In this document: positions 1 to 8,121 of the stretch, piece by piece
Position numbering within the stretch: the stretch's first letter is position 1
How the letters are laid out: each line of letters starts with the position of its first letter
Assembly (NCBI GenBank): GCA_018266355.1
Contig: JAFEAP010000027.1
Location: 35,106-99,105, forward strand
DNA from: Bdellovibrionales bacterium
Lineage (GTDB): Bacteria > Bdellovibrionota > UBA1018
DNA length: 64,000 bases
Direction: 5' to 3'
Notes under the pieces: generated by a model
The model's database searches: none
Seen by the model: the letters and a program-made list of their open reading frames with translations, nothing else
What the model was told of the DNA's origin: nothing
Translations under genes and position numbers: made by a program

Positions 1-80
1 ACGGAAAGACCTCGGCCTTCTTCGGCGGCGGCGTGACCTTCAGCGACGACGACATCAAGCTCCTCTTCGCCTTCAAGTGA
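1..80 (+). CDS. C-terminal end of an unknown protein (cut by window edge)
   Basis: An open frame runs from the left edge to a TGA at 78-80 and gives 25 residues ending DDDIKLLFAFK. Alternating hydrophobic and aromatic residues near the end, with a Gly run before them (FFGGG), would fit the last strands of an outer-membrane beta-barrel, but the piece is too short to assign a family. The stop overlaps the start of the next gene (TGATG), so the two are probably co-transcribed and translationally coupled. Confidence 0.5.
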   Translation, partial: GKTSAFFGGGVTFSDDDIKLLFAFK

Positions 81-997
81 TGAGACGGCTCGGGTTTGCC
101 CTCCTTCTGATCGCGGCCGGTGCGGCGTACGCCGACGACGCCGCTTGGGAAGCGGGGGCGCTTTGGGCGGACGGGAATCCGAAGTTCACCGAAAAAGGAT
201 CGCGCGATTTCCAGTCGAACGGGCCGATGCTCCGGTCGATCCGGGTGTCTAAGCGCGAGCTTCCGGCGGGGGAAACCTGCGCGTCGACGCTCGCTCGGGT
301 GCGCGGCCACTCGAGCGGTCCGGCGTTCGAACTCGATTCGCCGGGGCGCTTCGCGGGGTGGGACGATTTCTCCGACGATCGGGACGCGGTCGACGGGTGC
401 GACGGCTTTCCGTGTAAGATCAAGTTCAACGAACCCGAATCGCTCGCGATCGCGGCAAAACCGAAGGCCGAGCGTCTCGCGGAAGTCCTCCGCCAAGTCG
501 AGAATCGCGTGCGCGATTACGCGAAGACCTTCCGCCGGAAGGGCTACGACCTGCCCGAGGACGCGATCGATCCCTGGAAGGAATTCCCGAAGCACGGCCA
601 CGAGATCCCGCCCGCGCTCTTGAAGGAAAAGCCGAAGTTCTTCGCGCGCAAGCTCAAGTTCGGCGAGGGGAACTACCGTCCGCTCCGCCAGGTTTTCGAC
701 GAGCGGACGCTCGTCACGAAGGATCGCCTCGTGCGCATCTCGCGCGACGTTTACACCGCCCACTATTTCGACGGGTGGGGGGAGTGGCTCGAAGTCCGGT
801 GCGCGAAGGACGGAAAGAGCGTCCTCGTGCTCCAAGACCTCCTCATGGAGTTCGACCTCCTGAAGAACACCGATTTCTTTTCCCGCATCGCGCGACCGAA
901 GATGCGTCAGGGCGTCGACCAGGAGAGCCTGCGCTACCAAAAGGAGCAAGCGGAACGCCTTTTTTCGAAGACCGCGGTCCTGTCCGCCGGCCAATAG
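80..997 (+). CDS. Secreted protein of unknown family
   Basis: The 305-residue product starts at the ATG that shares its A with the upstream stop (TGATG); a GTG three bases earlier is also possible. It begins with a clear signal peptide: MRR, a Leu/Ala-rich core, and an AYA-D type cleavage site near residue 19. The mature part is charged, has about four Cys, and contains no domain I recognise. The periplasm is the likely location. It is the last gene of its operon because a strong symmetric hairpin follows at 1023-1055. No function can be named. Confidence 0.75.
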   Translation: MRRLGFALLLIAAGAAYADDAAWEAGALWADGNPKFTEKGSRDFQSNGPMLRSIRVSKRELPAGETCASTLARVRGHSSGPAFELDSPGRFAGWDDFSDDRDAVDGCDGFPCKIKFNEPESLAIAAKPKAERLAEVLRQVENRVRDYAKTFRRKGYDLPEDAIDPWKEFPKHGHEIPPALLKEKPKFFARKLKFGEGNYRPLRQVFDERTLVTKDRLVRISRDVYTAHYFDGWGEWLEVRCAKDGKSVLVLQDLLMEFDLLKNTDFFSRIARPKMRQGVDQESLRYQKEQAERLFSKTAVLSAGQ

Positions 998-1022
998 CGG
1001 TGGCCGATCGAAAGGAAAAAGG

Positions 1023-1055
1023 AAAAGCCCGGAGACGTGCGGCCCCCGGGCTTTT
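1023..1055. terminator. Bidirectional Rho-independent terminator
   Basis: A perfect 10-bp stem (AAAAGCCCGG at 1023-1032, CCGGGCTTTT at 1046-1055) lies between two convergent genes. The stem carries A and T tracts at its two ends, so it can terminate in both directions. Confidence 0.8.
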
Positions 1056-1075
1056 CGACGGTCGGTAATCGGAGG

Positions 1076-1666
1076 TCAGGCGACTTTCTTCGTCGATCCC
1101 CGCCGCTCGGTCTTGAGGACGGGCAGGATCAGGTTCCCGTAGGCGTTGACGAACTCCCCGAAGACGCGCGCGCCCTTTTCGGCGATGTCGAAGTCCTTTT
1201 TCGAGAAGTGACAGAAGTTCACGTGGAATTGGTGGATGGTCCGGAGGATCGCCGAGACGCGGTCGTGCGGCGAGTAGTCCTTCGACTCAACGTAGAGGTA
1301 CGTCAGCTGGCGAATGGCCGCGATTTCGTCGGATTCGACTTGGGTATTCGTGCGGCGGTCGAGGAATTTCACGCCTTCGCCGAGTTCCTTCACGATGAAA
1401 TCGCGCGCGTTCGCGAATTCTTTCGTGTCCACGAGGTCGTTCATCGTCCGCGGATTCTTCGCGTAGAGGTACTCGACGCAGGCGGAGACGCCGTCGTATT
1501 CGCCGCGCACGTCGTTCTCGCGGAAGAGCCAGGTGAGGCAACGAAGGCCCGTATAGAGGAATTGGAAGCGGCCGAACGGAGTCTCTTCGCCGCGGGAGAG
1601 AGTGACCCACTGTTCGTAGGTTTCGATTTGGGACGGAACGAAGTCGGTTTTCTTGCGATAGATCAT
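1076..1666 (-). CDS. Conserved-looking cytosolic protein of unknown function
   Basis: A 196-residue protein without signal peptide or membrane segment, rich in aromatic residues and predicted mainly helical. A good Shine-Dalgarno (GGAGGGG) precedes the ATG. Residues YEQW, WLFREND and HQFHVNFCHF stand out, but I recognise no family. It is convergent with the preceding secreted-protein gene and shares the hairpin at 1023-1055 as its terminator. Confidence 0.65.
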   Translation of the reverse strand: MIYRKKTDFVPSQIETYEQWVTLSRGEETPFGRFQFLYTGLRCLTWLFRENDVRGEYDGVSACVEYLYAKNPRTMNDLVDTKEFANARDFIVKELGEGVKFLDRRTNTQVESDEIAAIRQLTYLYVESKDYSPHDRVSAILRTIHQFHVNFCHFSKKDFDIAEKGARVFGEFVNAYGNLILPVLKTERRGSTKKVA

Positions 1667-1838
1667 TTCGATTCCCCTCCTGAGGGGTTTGGTTTTCGTG
1701 AGTGATCATGATCGGAAGAAAGCGACACGCGCGGTACCGGGGGTTTTTCGACGGCGGAGTTTCGATTGGAGTTTCGGGCGACTAGCTTTCCCAAGCCGTT
1801 CTACCCGGGGAGTCGAGCGGGGTGAGTCATCCGGGACC

Positions 1839-1869
1839 AAAAAAAAGAGACGCGGTTTCCCGCGTCCCC
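1839..1869 (-). terminator. Rho-independent terminator of the PuuD-like gene
   Basis: On the minus strand a GACGCGG/CCGCGTC stem with a GAAA tetraloop is followed, after a short CTC, by eight consecutive T. It lies 26 bases beyond the stop of the 1895-2590 gene. Confidence 0.85.
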
Positions 1870-1894
1870 GTTTCAATACGATTTAAGCCGTCGA

Positions 1895-2590
1895 CTAGAG
1901 CGTGATTTCGATCACGGCGTAAAGCACGACCGCGAGCGCGAATCCGCAGTGGATCACGCCCTTGATGCTCGTCATCGGACCGGTCTTCCCCTTCACGCCG
2001 TTGAAGGTGAGGACCGCGATGATCGCGCCGACGATCGCGGCGCAGAGGCCGAACTTCGAGTTCTCGTCCGGAACGATCGTGAGGTGATTCGACGCCGCCA
2101 TGAAGAAGAGCATCGGGATCGAAAAGAGCGTGTTCGTCCGCGAGGCGAGGCCCGCCTTCGCTCCGGCCGCCGCGGCTTCCGGAAGGGCCTTCCCGCCGGT
2201 GGCCGCCGCCGTCGCCGAAGCGATGACGATCTTCTGGTTCGGCCAGATGATCAGCCAGACGTTTAGGAACATGATCGTTCCGAGGGTCATCCCGGTGAGG
2301 ATGCAGACGCCCCAGGACGTCGCGAAGTTGAAGCCCATATGCAGGCGGCCCGTGATGAGGCAGACGCCGGTGAGGAACGTGAAGAGCGCGGCGTAGCGGA
2401 ACCACCAGAGGGCGCGCGGGACGAGTTTTTGGACCGCGCCCGACTTCGTCGCGGCGTCGGTTTCGGCGAAGAACGCGCCTTGGACGAAGTTGAAGTAGTA
2501 GAGGAGGCCGATCCAGGTCACGCCGAAGAAAATGTGCAGCCAACGAAAGAGGAACAGAATGCCGTCCATCGTAAAGAGGGCGATGTTCAT
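1895..2590 (-). CDS. PuuD-like (urate hydroxylase N-terminal type) membrane protein
   Basis: A 231-residue polytopic membrane protein with about six hydrophobic segments. The N-terminal stretch FLFRWLHIFFGVTWIGLLYY and the later MFLNVWLIIWPNQK and AASNHLTI pattern match the membrane domain of PuuD-type urate hydroxylases (Urate_ox_N). Full PuuD is nearly twice as long and carries a C-terminal cytochrome c domain. That domain is absent here and no purine-degradation gene is nearby. The name therefore reflects family membership; an actual role in urate oxidation is doubtful. An AAGGAG ribosome site precedes the ATG and a strong terminator follows. Confidence 0.75.
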   Translation of the reverse strand: MNIALFTMDGILFLFRWLHIFFGVTWIGLLYYFNFVQGAFFAETDAATKSGAVQKLVPRALWWFRYAALFTFLTGVCLITGRLHMGFNFATSWGVCILTGMTLGTIMFLNVWLIIWPNQKIVIASATAAATGGKALPEAAAAGAKAGLASRTNTLFSIPMLFFMAASNHLTIVPDENSKFGLCAAIVGAIIAVLTFNGVKGKTGPMTSIKGVIHCGFALAVVLYAVIEITL

Positions 2591-2647
2591 GAGGACTTCT
2601 CCTTGAAAGAGTGGGAATTCGCTATGACTCAGATTGTTACTAAGTCG

Positions 2648-3322
2648 CTAGAGCAGCTCAAGCACTTTCTTCAGATTCTTTTCGTCGATGCACGCCTTCG
2701 CGACTTCGCGGAGCTTCGGTTTTCCTCGGAAAGCGATGCCGAATCCCGCCCGGGAGAGCATCGGGACGTCGTTCGCGCCGTCGCCGATCGCGACCGTGTG
2801 GGAAAGCGGGATCTCGAGCTCGGCCGCGACGAGGACGAGGGCTTTCGCCTTCTCCTCGGCGTTCACGATCGGCGGGACGACATGGCCGGTGGCGACCCCG
2901 TCGACCATTTCGAGCTGGTTCATCACGAGGGCGTCCGCGCCGCCGATATCCCGCGCGTACCGCTCGGCGAGCAGGTCGAAGCCGCCCGAGATGATCCCGA
3001 TCGCGTGCCCCATGAGTTTTAATTCGCCGATCAAGTCGAGCGCGCCGACCATGAGCGGGATTCGGTCGTAGACGCGGTCGACGTCCGCGAGGGTGAGGCC
3101 CTTCAGCTTCGCGATTCTGCGCCGGAGGGATTCGTCGAAGTCCATCTCGCCGCGCATCGCCGCCTCGGTGATCTTCGCGACCTCGTCGTAGATCCCGCGT
3201 TCGCGGGCGAATTCGTCGACGCCCTCGCCGTCGATCAGAGTCGAGTCCATGTCGAAGACGAAGAGGCCCCGTTCGCGGCGGAGGAAGTTCAGCGGTTTCG
3301 TCGGGTCGACTTTCGCGGTCAT
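2648..3322 (-). CDS. serB: Phosphoserine phosphatase
   Basis: A 224-residue HAD hydrolase that would hydrolyse O-phosphoserine, the last step of serine biosynthesis. Motif I is FVFDMDSTLIDGEGVDEFA near residue 20. Motif II is the IISGGFD serine. Motif IV is AIGDGANDVPML. The cap signature FDESLRRRIAKLKGL is also typical of SerB. It lacks the N-terminal ACT-like extension of some SerB proteins. It follows the amidase gene (3335-4192) with a 12-base gap, so the two probably form an operon. Confidence 0.93.
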   Translation of the reverse strand: MTAKVDPTKPLNFLRRERGLFVFDMDSTLIDGEGVDEFARERGIYDEVAKITEAAMRGEMDFDESLRRRIAKLKGLTLADVDRVYDRIPLMVGALDLIGELKLMGHAIGIISGGFDLLAERYARDIGGADALVMNQLEMVDGVATGHVVPPIVNAEEKAKALVLVAAELEIPLSHTVAIGDGANDVPMLSRAGFGIAFRGKPKLREVAKACIDEKNLKKVLELL

Positions 3323-3334
3323 GCTCGGATGATC

Positions 3335-4192
3335 CTACTTCAATCGGCGATGGGCAAGCGCCGGGAGCTTCGCGCGGATCTCGAAAAGCGATCCGTAGTC
3401 GAGGTCGGCGATGACGACTCCGATCCCCGCCGGGCGCTCGGCGATGATGCGGCCCCAGGGATCGACGATTCGGGTGTGGCCGTGGCACTCGCGGCCCGGA
3501 AACGGCTTTCCGGTCTGGCCGGGGGCAACGAGGAAGCACTGGTTCTCGATCGCGCGTGCGCGAGTGAGAACGTCCCAGTGGGCTTTCCCGGTGACCGCCG
3601 TGAAAGCGGCCGGGACGAAGAGGGTGTGGGCCGCGGCATCCGCGTGCCGGCGATAGAGCTCGGGAAAGCGGACATCGTAACAAATCGAGAGCCCGAGGTT
3701 TCCCCACGGCGTGACGGCGGTCACCGCCTTCTTTCCGGGCGCGACGTCGTCCGATTCCTTGTAGGAGCGGTCTCCCGGGACGTTCACGTCGAAGAGGTGG
3801 ATCTTGTCGTAACGGGCGAAGAGGTCGCCCTCGGGCGAGAAGAGAATCGAGGTATTGAACACCTTTCCGGCGGTCGCGCGGAAAGGAAGGCTGCCGGCGA
3901 GGAGCCAGACGTCGGCCTCGGCGGCCCATTCCTGGAGGATGCCGACGAGGTTTCCGCGCGGGGCTTGGGCATGTTTCAGGTAATCGCCTGTCGAGTCGGA
4001 GAAGAGGAGCATGTTCTCGGGGAACGCGACGATGTTCGGATCCGAACGAAGCGCCTCGTCGAGGAGTTCGCGGGCTTGGCCGAGGTTCCGGTCGATATCC
4101 GGGCCGGAGGACATCTGGATGGCCGCGACGCGCGGATTCGCGGGGGGGAGGGTGAATTTCGGCTTGGGAGACGCCTTTTTTCCGGGGCTCAT
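3335..4192 (-). CDS. Nit-type carbon-nitrogen hydrolase (probable deaminated-glutathione or omega-amidase)
   Basis: A 285-residue nitrilase-superfamily protein. The catalytic triad is visible: Glu in VAFPENMLLF, Lys in YDKIHLFDVN and Cys in LSICYDVRFPELYR. The IHLFDV and CYDVRFPELYR forms are those of the Nit1/Nit2 branch, which repairs deaminated glutathione or hydrolyses alpha-ketoglutaramate, so the role is probably metabolite repair in the cytosol. The first 20 residues are Lys/Pro-rich and not conserved in the family. It is followed closely by serB and lies divergent to hisS. Confidence 0.88.
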   Translation of the reverse strand: MSPGKKASPKPKFTLPPANPRVAAIQMSSGPDIDRNLGQARELLDEALRSDPNIVAFPENMLLFSDSTGDYLKHAQAPRGNLVGILQEWAAEADVWLLAGSLPFRATAGKVFNTSILFSPEGDLFARYDKIHLFDVNVPGDRSYKESDDVAPGKKAVTAVTPWGNLGLSICYDVRFPELYRRHADAAAHTLFVPAAFTAVTGKAHWDVLTRARAIENQCFLVAPGQTGKPFPGRECHGHTRIVDPWGRIIAERPAGIGVVIADLDYGSLFEIRAKLPALAHRRLK

Positions 4193-4250
4193 GACCCGAC
4201 CCTACCTCGGCGCGAGTGTTTTTTCGCCGGCTTTCCGCTAGAGTGACGCC

Positions 4251-5564
4251 ATGTGCGCCTTCCTTTCGACGCAGCCCTATAAGGGTACCCGCGACTTTTA
4301 TCCCGACGAAATGAAGATCCGGTCTTGGATCTTCGATCGCATGCGCAAGGCTTGCCGGAGCTTCGGATACCAGGAATACGACGGGCCGATGCTCGAGCCG
4401 TTCGAACTCTACGCCGCGAAGTCGGGCGAGGAGATCGTGAATCAGCAGCTATACTGGATGATCGACCGGGGCGAGCGGAAGATGGCCGTGCGGCCCGAGA
4501 TGACGCCGACTCTCGCGCGGATGGTTGCGGGCAAGGTGAGCGAGCTTCCGAAACCGGTCCGCTGGTTCTCGATCCCGAACCTCTGGCGTTACGAGCGGCC
4601 GCAGCGCGGACGCTTGCGCGAGCATTGGCAGCTGAACGTCGACGTACTCGGGGGGGATTCGCTCCTCGCGGACGCCGAACTCCTCACGCTCGCGCTCGAC
4701 ATGATGAAATCGTTCGGCGGCGAGAAACACGTTTCGATCCGCGTGAACAATCGCCGGCTGATGGACGAGTTCTTCGCGAAGAAACTCGGTCTCGCGCCCG
4801 AGCAAACCCTGCGCGTGGTGAAACTCATCGACGCGCGGGCGAAGATCGGCGAGGAAAAGTTCGCCGCCGGACTCGCGGAAGCGGGCGTCGCGCCGACCGT
4901 GAAGCAGGAACTCGAGAAGTTTTTCGCGTCCTCGCTCGCGAATCTCGCGAATGCGATGCCGTGCGCGGGCGTCGACGAGCTGACGAAGCTCTTCGGGTTC
5001 CTCTCCGAGTCGGGCATCACGGTGAGCGGAAATCCGACCGACGGGACCTCGCAGGTCGTTTTCGATCCGATGATCATGCGCGGACTCGATTACTACACCG
5101 GGACGGTCTTCGAGATGTTCGACACGAGTCCCGAGAATCGCCGGGCGATGTTCGGCGGCGGCCGCTACGACAACCTCGTCGGCCTCTTCGGTAAGGATAA
5201 GCTCTCGGGCGTCGGCTTCGGGATGGGGGACGTCACGCTTCGGGATTTCCTCGAGACCCACGGCTTGCTGCCGAAGATGGAGTCTTCGGTCGACGTCTAC
5301 GTTTCGCTGCCGAAACCGGAGCTTCGCGGTCGCGCGGAATCGATCGCGCGCGAACTGCGCGCGGCCGGACTGCGCGTGATTACTCCGCTCGAAGTGGGCG
5401 GATTCGGCGCGCAACTCAAGCAAGCCGTGAAACACTCCGCGCGGTTCGCCGTGCTCTTCGGCGATACGGAATACGCCGCCGGAAAGGTCATCGTGAAGGA
5501 CCTCGAGAAGAACGCGCAGTCGGAAGTCCCGTTCGCGGGCGTGGTCGAGGCGTGCCGAGCCTAA
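4251..5564 (+). CDS. hisS: Histidyl-tRNA synthetase
   Basis: A 437-residue class II aminoacyl-tRNA synthetase that charges tRNA-His. Motif 1 is VRPEMTPTLARM. Motif 2 is RYERPQRGRLREHWQLN. The His-specific HisA signature is RGLDYYTGTVFE, and motif 3 is FGGGRYDNL. A C-terminal anticodon-binding domain (about residues 340-437) is present and of normal length. It is transcribed alone, divergently from the amidase-serB pair, and ends inside a short tandem duplication that also contains the stop of ygiQ. Confidence 0.96.
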   Translation: MCAFLSTQPYKGTRDFYPDEMKIRSWIFDRMRKACRSFGYQEYDGPMLEPFELYAAKSGEEIVNQQLYWMIDRGERKMAVRPEMTPTLARMVAGKVSELPKPVRWFSIPNLWRYERPQRGRLREHWQLNVDVLGGDSLLADAELLTLALDMMKSFGGEKHVSIRVNNRRLMDEFFAKKLGLAPEQTLRVVKLIDARAKIGEEKFAAGLAEAGVAPTVKQELEKFFASSLANLANAMPCAGVDELTKLFGFLSESGITVSGNPTDGTSQVVFDPMIMRGLDYYTGTVFEMFDTSPENRRAMFGGGRYDNLVGLFGKDKLSGVGFGMGDVTLRDFLETHGLLPKMESSVDVYVSLPKPELRGRAESIARELRAAGLRVITPLEVGGFGAQLKQAVKHSARFAVLFGDTEYAAGKVIVKDLEKNAQSEVPFAGVVEACRA

Positions 5565-5590
5565 GGCTCGAGGCTTGCCGAGCCTAGCGC
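5545..5590. repeat. 23-bp tandem duplication spanning both stop codons of hisS and ygiQ
   Basis: TCGAGGCGTGCCGAGCCTA (5545-5563) recurs as TCGAGGCTTGCCGAGCCTA (5568-5586) with one mismatch and a period of 23 bases. The first copy encodes the last residues and the TAA of hisS. The second carries the TAG of ygiQ on the other strand. An internal CGAGCC-TAA-GGCTCG hairpin could act as a weak terminator. Confidence 0.75.
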
Positions 5591-7650
5591 GTATCGAGCA
5601 GGAGCTTCGGCCCGAGTTTTTCCTTCGGAACGTCGACCACCGAGCGCACGGGGGATTTCCGGCCCGGGAGGCGCGCGATCAGCTGCTCGGGTGTGAGCGG
5701 GGCGGAGCGCGCTTTCGCGGGGGCGGGCTTCGCGGTCACCGGCCGGCCCGCGAGCGCCGCCGGCGTTCGCGGATCGTTCGTGCCGAAGTCCTTGCCGTTT
5801 TCGATTTTCGCGCGCAGGTAGCGGCGCACGACGCCGACGTTTTCTTTTTTCTTCGGCTGGAGAAGCGCGGCTTGGATTTGGCGATCCTTCCGATCCTTCG
5901 CGACGAAGAGTTCGCGCTTCGTCATCGGGTCGATGCCGGTCCAGTACATCGCCGTCGCGAGCGTCATCGGCGTCGGGATGAAGGCCTGGACCTGCTGGAG
6001 GTTCCATCCCTTCTCGCGGAGGTAACCATGGACTTTCTCCATCGCTTCGTGGGTCGTACCCGGGAAGCCGGAGATGAAATACGGGACGAGGTATTGTTCC
6101 TTGCCCGCCGCCTTCGAGACGTCGTCGAAGTACGAGACGAACTCGTCGAAGTTACGGAGGCCCGGTTTCTTCATCAGGTGGAGGACGTCGTCGTCCATGT
6201 GCTCGGGAGCGACCTTCAGGTGCCCGCCGACATGGTGGGTGATGAGCTCTTTCATGTACTCGTGGCCGGCCTTCTTGTCGGAGAGCGAGAGGTCGTAGCG
6301 GAGGCCGGAGGCGATGTGGATCTTCTTGATGCCCGGGATCGCGCGCGCCTTGCGGAGCAGGTTTACCTGCGGCGTATGGTCGTGTTGGAGCTGCGGGCAG
6401 ACCTTCGGATGCACGCACGAGAGCTTCCGGCACATCGACTGAATCTCGGTCGACTTGCAGCGCGTTTGGTACATGTTCGCCGTCGGGCCGCCGATGTCGG
6501 AGATGGTGCCCTTGAAGCCCGGAACCTTCGGAAGCTCGGCGAGTTCGTTCAGGATCGACTCCTCGGAGCGCGATTGGACGATCCGGCCCTGGTGGAGCGT
6601 GATCGCGCAGAACGAACAGCCGCCGTAGCACCCGCGGGTCGACGCGACGGAGAAGCGGATCATGTCGGCGGCCGGCACGCGCGATTTGTACATCGGGTGC
6701 TGGTCCTTCGCGAACGGAAGGGTATAGATCGAGTCCATCTCCGCTTGGGAGAGCGGGAGCGCGGGCGGGTTCACGACGACCGCGGAACCGCCGTGGTACT
6801 GGACGAGGCGCTTTCCGTTATAAGGCGAGGCTTCGTATTCGATCGCGTAGGCGGCCTTCGCGAACTTTTTCTTGTCGGCGACGACTTCGTCGAAGGAAGG
6901 AATCGTCAATCGCGGCTCGATCGTGCGCGCGATCTCCTTCGTCGTGCGAAACGCGACGCCGCGCTGAGTGCGCATATAAGCGAGTGCCGCTTCGGTCTCC
7001 GGCTGCGCTAGCGAGAGCGGTCCCCCGACCGCGTCCGCGGCGGCGGTGAACTGCTCGACGAGCGCGTCGACCGTGCGTTCGCCCATCCCGAAGACGAGGA
7101 GTTCGGCTTTCAAGTCGGAGAGGATCGAAGGACGCACGCGGTTCTGCCAGTAGTCGTAGTGGGCGAGCCGACGGAGCGAGGCCTCGACGCCGCCGACGAT
7201 CACCGGCGTTTCCGGCCAGGCTTCTTTCGCGAGCCGCGCATAGACGCTCGAGGCGTAATCGGGACGCTTTCCGCCGACGCCGCCCTCGGAATACTGGTCG
7301 TCCGAACGCGGTTTCTTGTTCGCGGTGTAGTTATTGATCATCGAGTCGACGGTGCCCGACGAAACGCCGACGAAGAGGCGAGGACGGCCGAAGCGTTTGA
7401 ATTCGGCCGGGGAATCCCATTTCGGCTGTGAGAGGATCGCGACGCGGAGTCCGCGCCGTTCGAGCCAACGGCCGAGCAGCGAGATGCCGAACGTCGGGTG
7501 ATCGACGTACGCGTCGCCGTTCACGAGCAGGACGTCGATCCCGTCCCATCCGCGGTCGCGCACGTCCTCGGGCGACACCGGAAGGAACTTCCGGCGCGCT
7601 TCACGGGTGACCGTGGCGTTGTCGATGCGGACCGAGGACGCGGGTTTCAC
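5584..7650 (-). CDS. ygiQ: YgiQ family radical SAM protein
   Basis: A 688-residue radical S-adenosylmethionine protein. The cluster motif Cx3Cx2C is present in STRGCYGGCSFCAI, followed by the family stretch LHQGRIVQSRS. N-terminal markers such as GDAYVDHPTFG and EASLRRLAHYDYW, and the later APEHMDDDVLHLM, identify the YgiQ (UPF0313) family, whose substrate is not established. The start is a GTG directly next to the stop of the upstream small secreted-protein gene, so the two genes are probably co-transcribed. Confidence 0.93.
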   Translation of the reverse strand: MKPASSVRIDNATVTREARRKFLPVSPEDVRDRGWDGIDVLLVNGDAYVDHPTFGISLLGRWLERRGLRVAILSQPKWDSPAEFKRFGRPRLFVGVSSGTVDSMINNYTANKKPRSDDQYSEGGVGGKRPDYASSVYARLAKEAWPETPVIVGGVEASLRRLAHYDYWQNRVRPSILSDLKAELLVFGMGERTVDALVEQFTAAADAVGGPLSLAQPETEAALAYMRTQRGVAFRTTKEIARTIEPRLTIPSFDEVVADKKKFAKAAYAIEYEASPYNGKRLVQYHGGSAVVVNPPALPLSQAEMDSIYTLPFAKDQHPMYKSRVPAADMIRFSVASTRGCYGGCSFCAITLHQGRIVQSRSEESILNELAELPKVPGFKGTISDIGGPTANMYQTRCKSTEIQSMCRKLSCVHPKVCPQLQHDHTPQVNLLRKARAIPGIKKIHIASGLRYDLSLSDKKAGHEYMKELITHHVGGHLKVAPEHMDDDVLHLMKKPGLRNFDEFVSYFDDVSKAAGKEQYLVPYFISGFPGTTHEAMEKVHGYLREKGWNLQQVQAFIPTPMTLATAMYWTGIDPMTKRELFVAKDRKDRQIQAALLQPKKKENVGVVRRYLRAKIENGKDFGTNDPRTPAALAGRPVTAKPAPAKARSAPLTPEQLIARLPGRKSPVRSVVDVPKEKLGPKLLLDTR

Positions 7651-8037
7651 TTAGCTCCGTTCGTCGATCTGCGAGGTCTTGCAGGTCGTCGTGAAAGTAC
7701 CGCCGCCGCAATCCATCACGCCCTTCGGGCAGTTCGTCGGGACGAAGCGGCGCTCGACGACGAGTTGGCGGGTTTTCCGCACGCCGATCATCGGGTGCGC
7801 GTAGCCGAATTTAAGCCGGAAGGTTTGGTCGAACTCGTGATGGCCGCCTTCGACGAGGGTCGCTTCCTTCAGTCCCGGGTTCGGGCCGGCGGCTTCCTTC
7901 GACATCTGCGCGAAATCTTGCGCGCATTCGGTAGCGGCGGTGACGAGGTCGAGCGAGTCGTAGTCGAATTTCTTCGGTTCGGCGGCGAAAGACGAAGACG
8001 CGGCGAGCGCGAAAACGGCGACGAGGGCGTATTTCAT
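7651..8037 (-). CDS. Small secreted protein of unknown function
   Basis: A 128-residue product starting at MKYALVAVFALAASSSFA, a textbook signal peptide cleaved before EPKKF. This start is chosen over an upstream one because a GGGAG ribosome site sits just before it. The mature part has five Cys (ATECAQDF, PTNCPKG, MDCGGG, TTTCKTS), compatible with disulfides in the periplasm. I recognise no family. Its stop abuts the GTG start of ygiQ. Confidence 0.7.
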   Translation of the reverse strand: MKYALVAVFALAASSSFAAEPKKFDYDSLDLVTAATECAQDFAQMSKEAAGPNPGLKEATLVEGGHHEFDQTFRLKFGYAHPMIGVRKTRQLVVERRFVPTNCPKGVMDCGGGTFTTTCKTSQIDERS

Positions 8038-8121
8038 GGGGGCTCCCTTCAAGAGTAGGGAGCTTATATGCGAGGCGTTAAAGGGGCGCAAGCCGAAAGC
8101 CGGCTCTTTAACTCTTTAAAA

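Noticed and set aside
5575..7011. 478-codon plus-strand frame opposite ygiQ
   Set aside because: Shadow of a recognised radical SAM gene; Arg/Asp/Val-rich composition typical of antisense frames.
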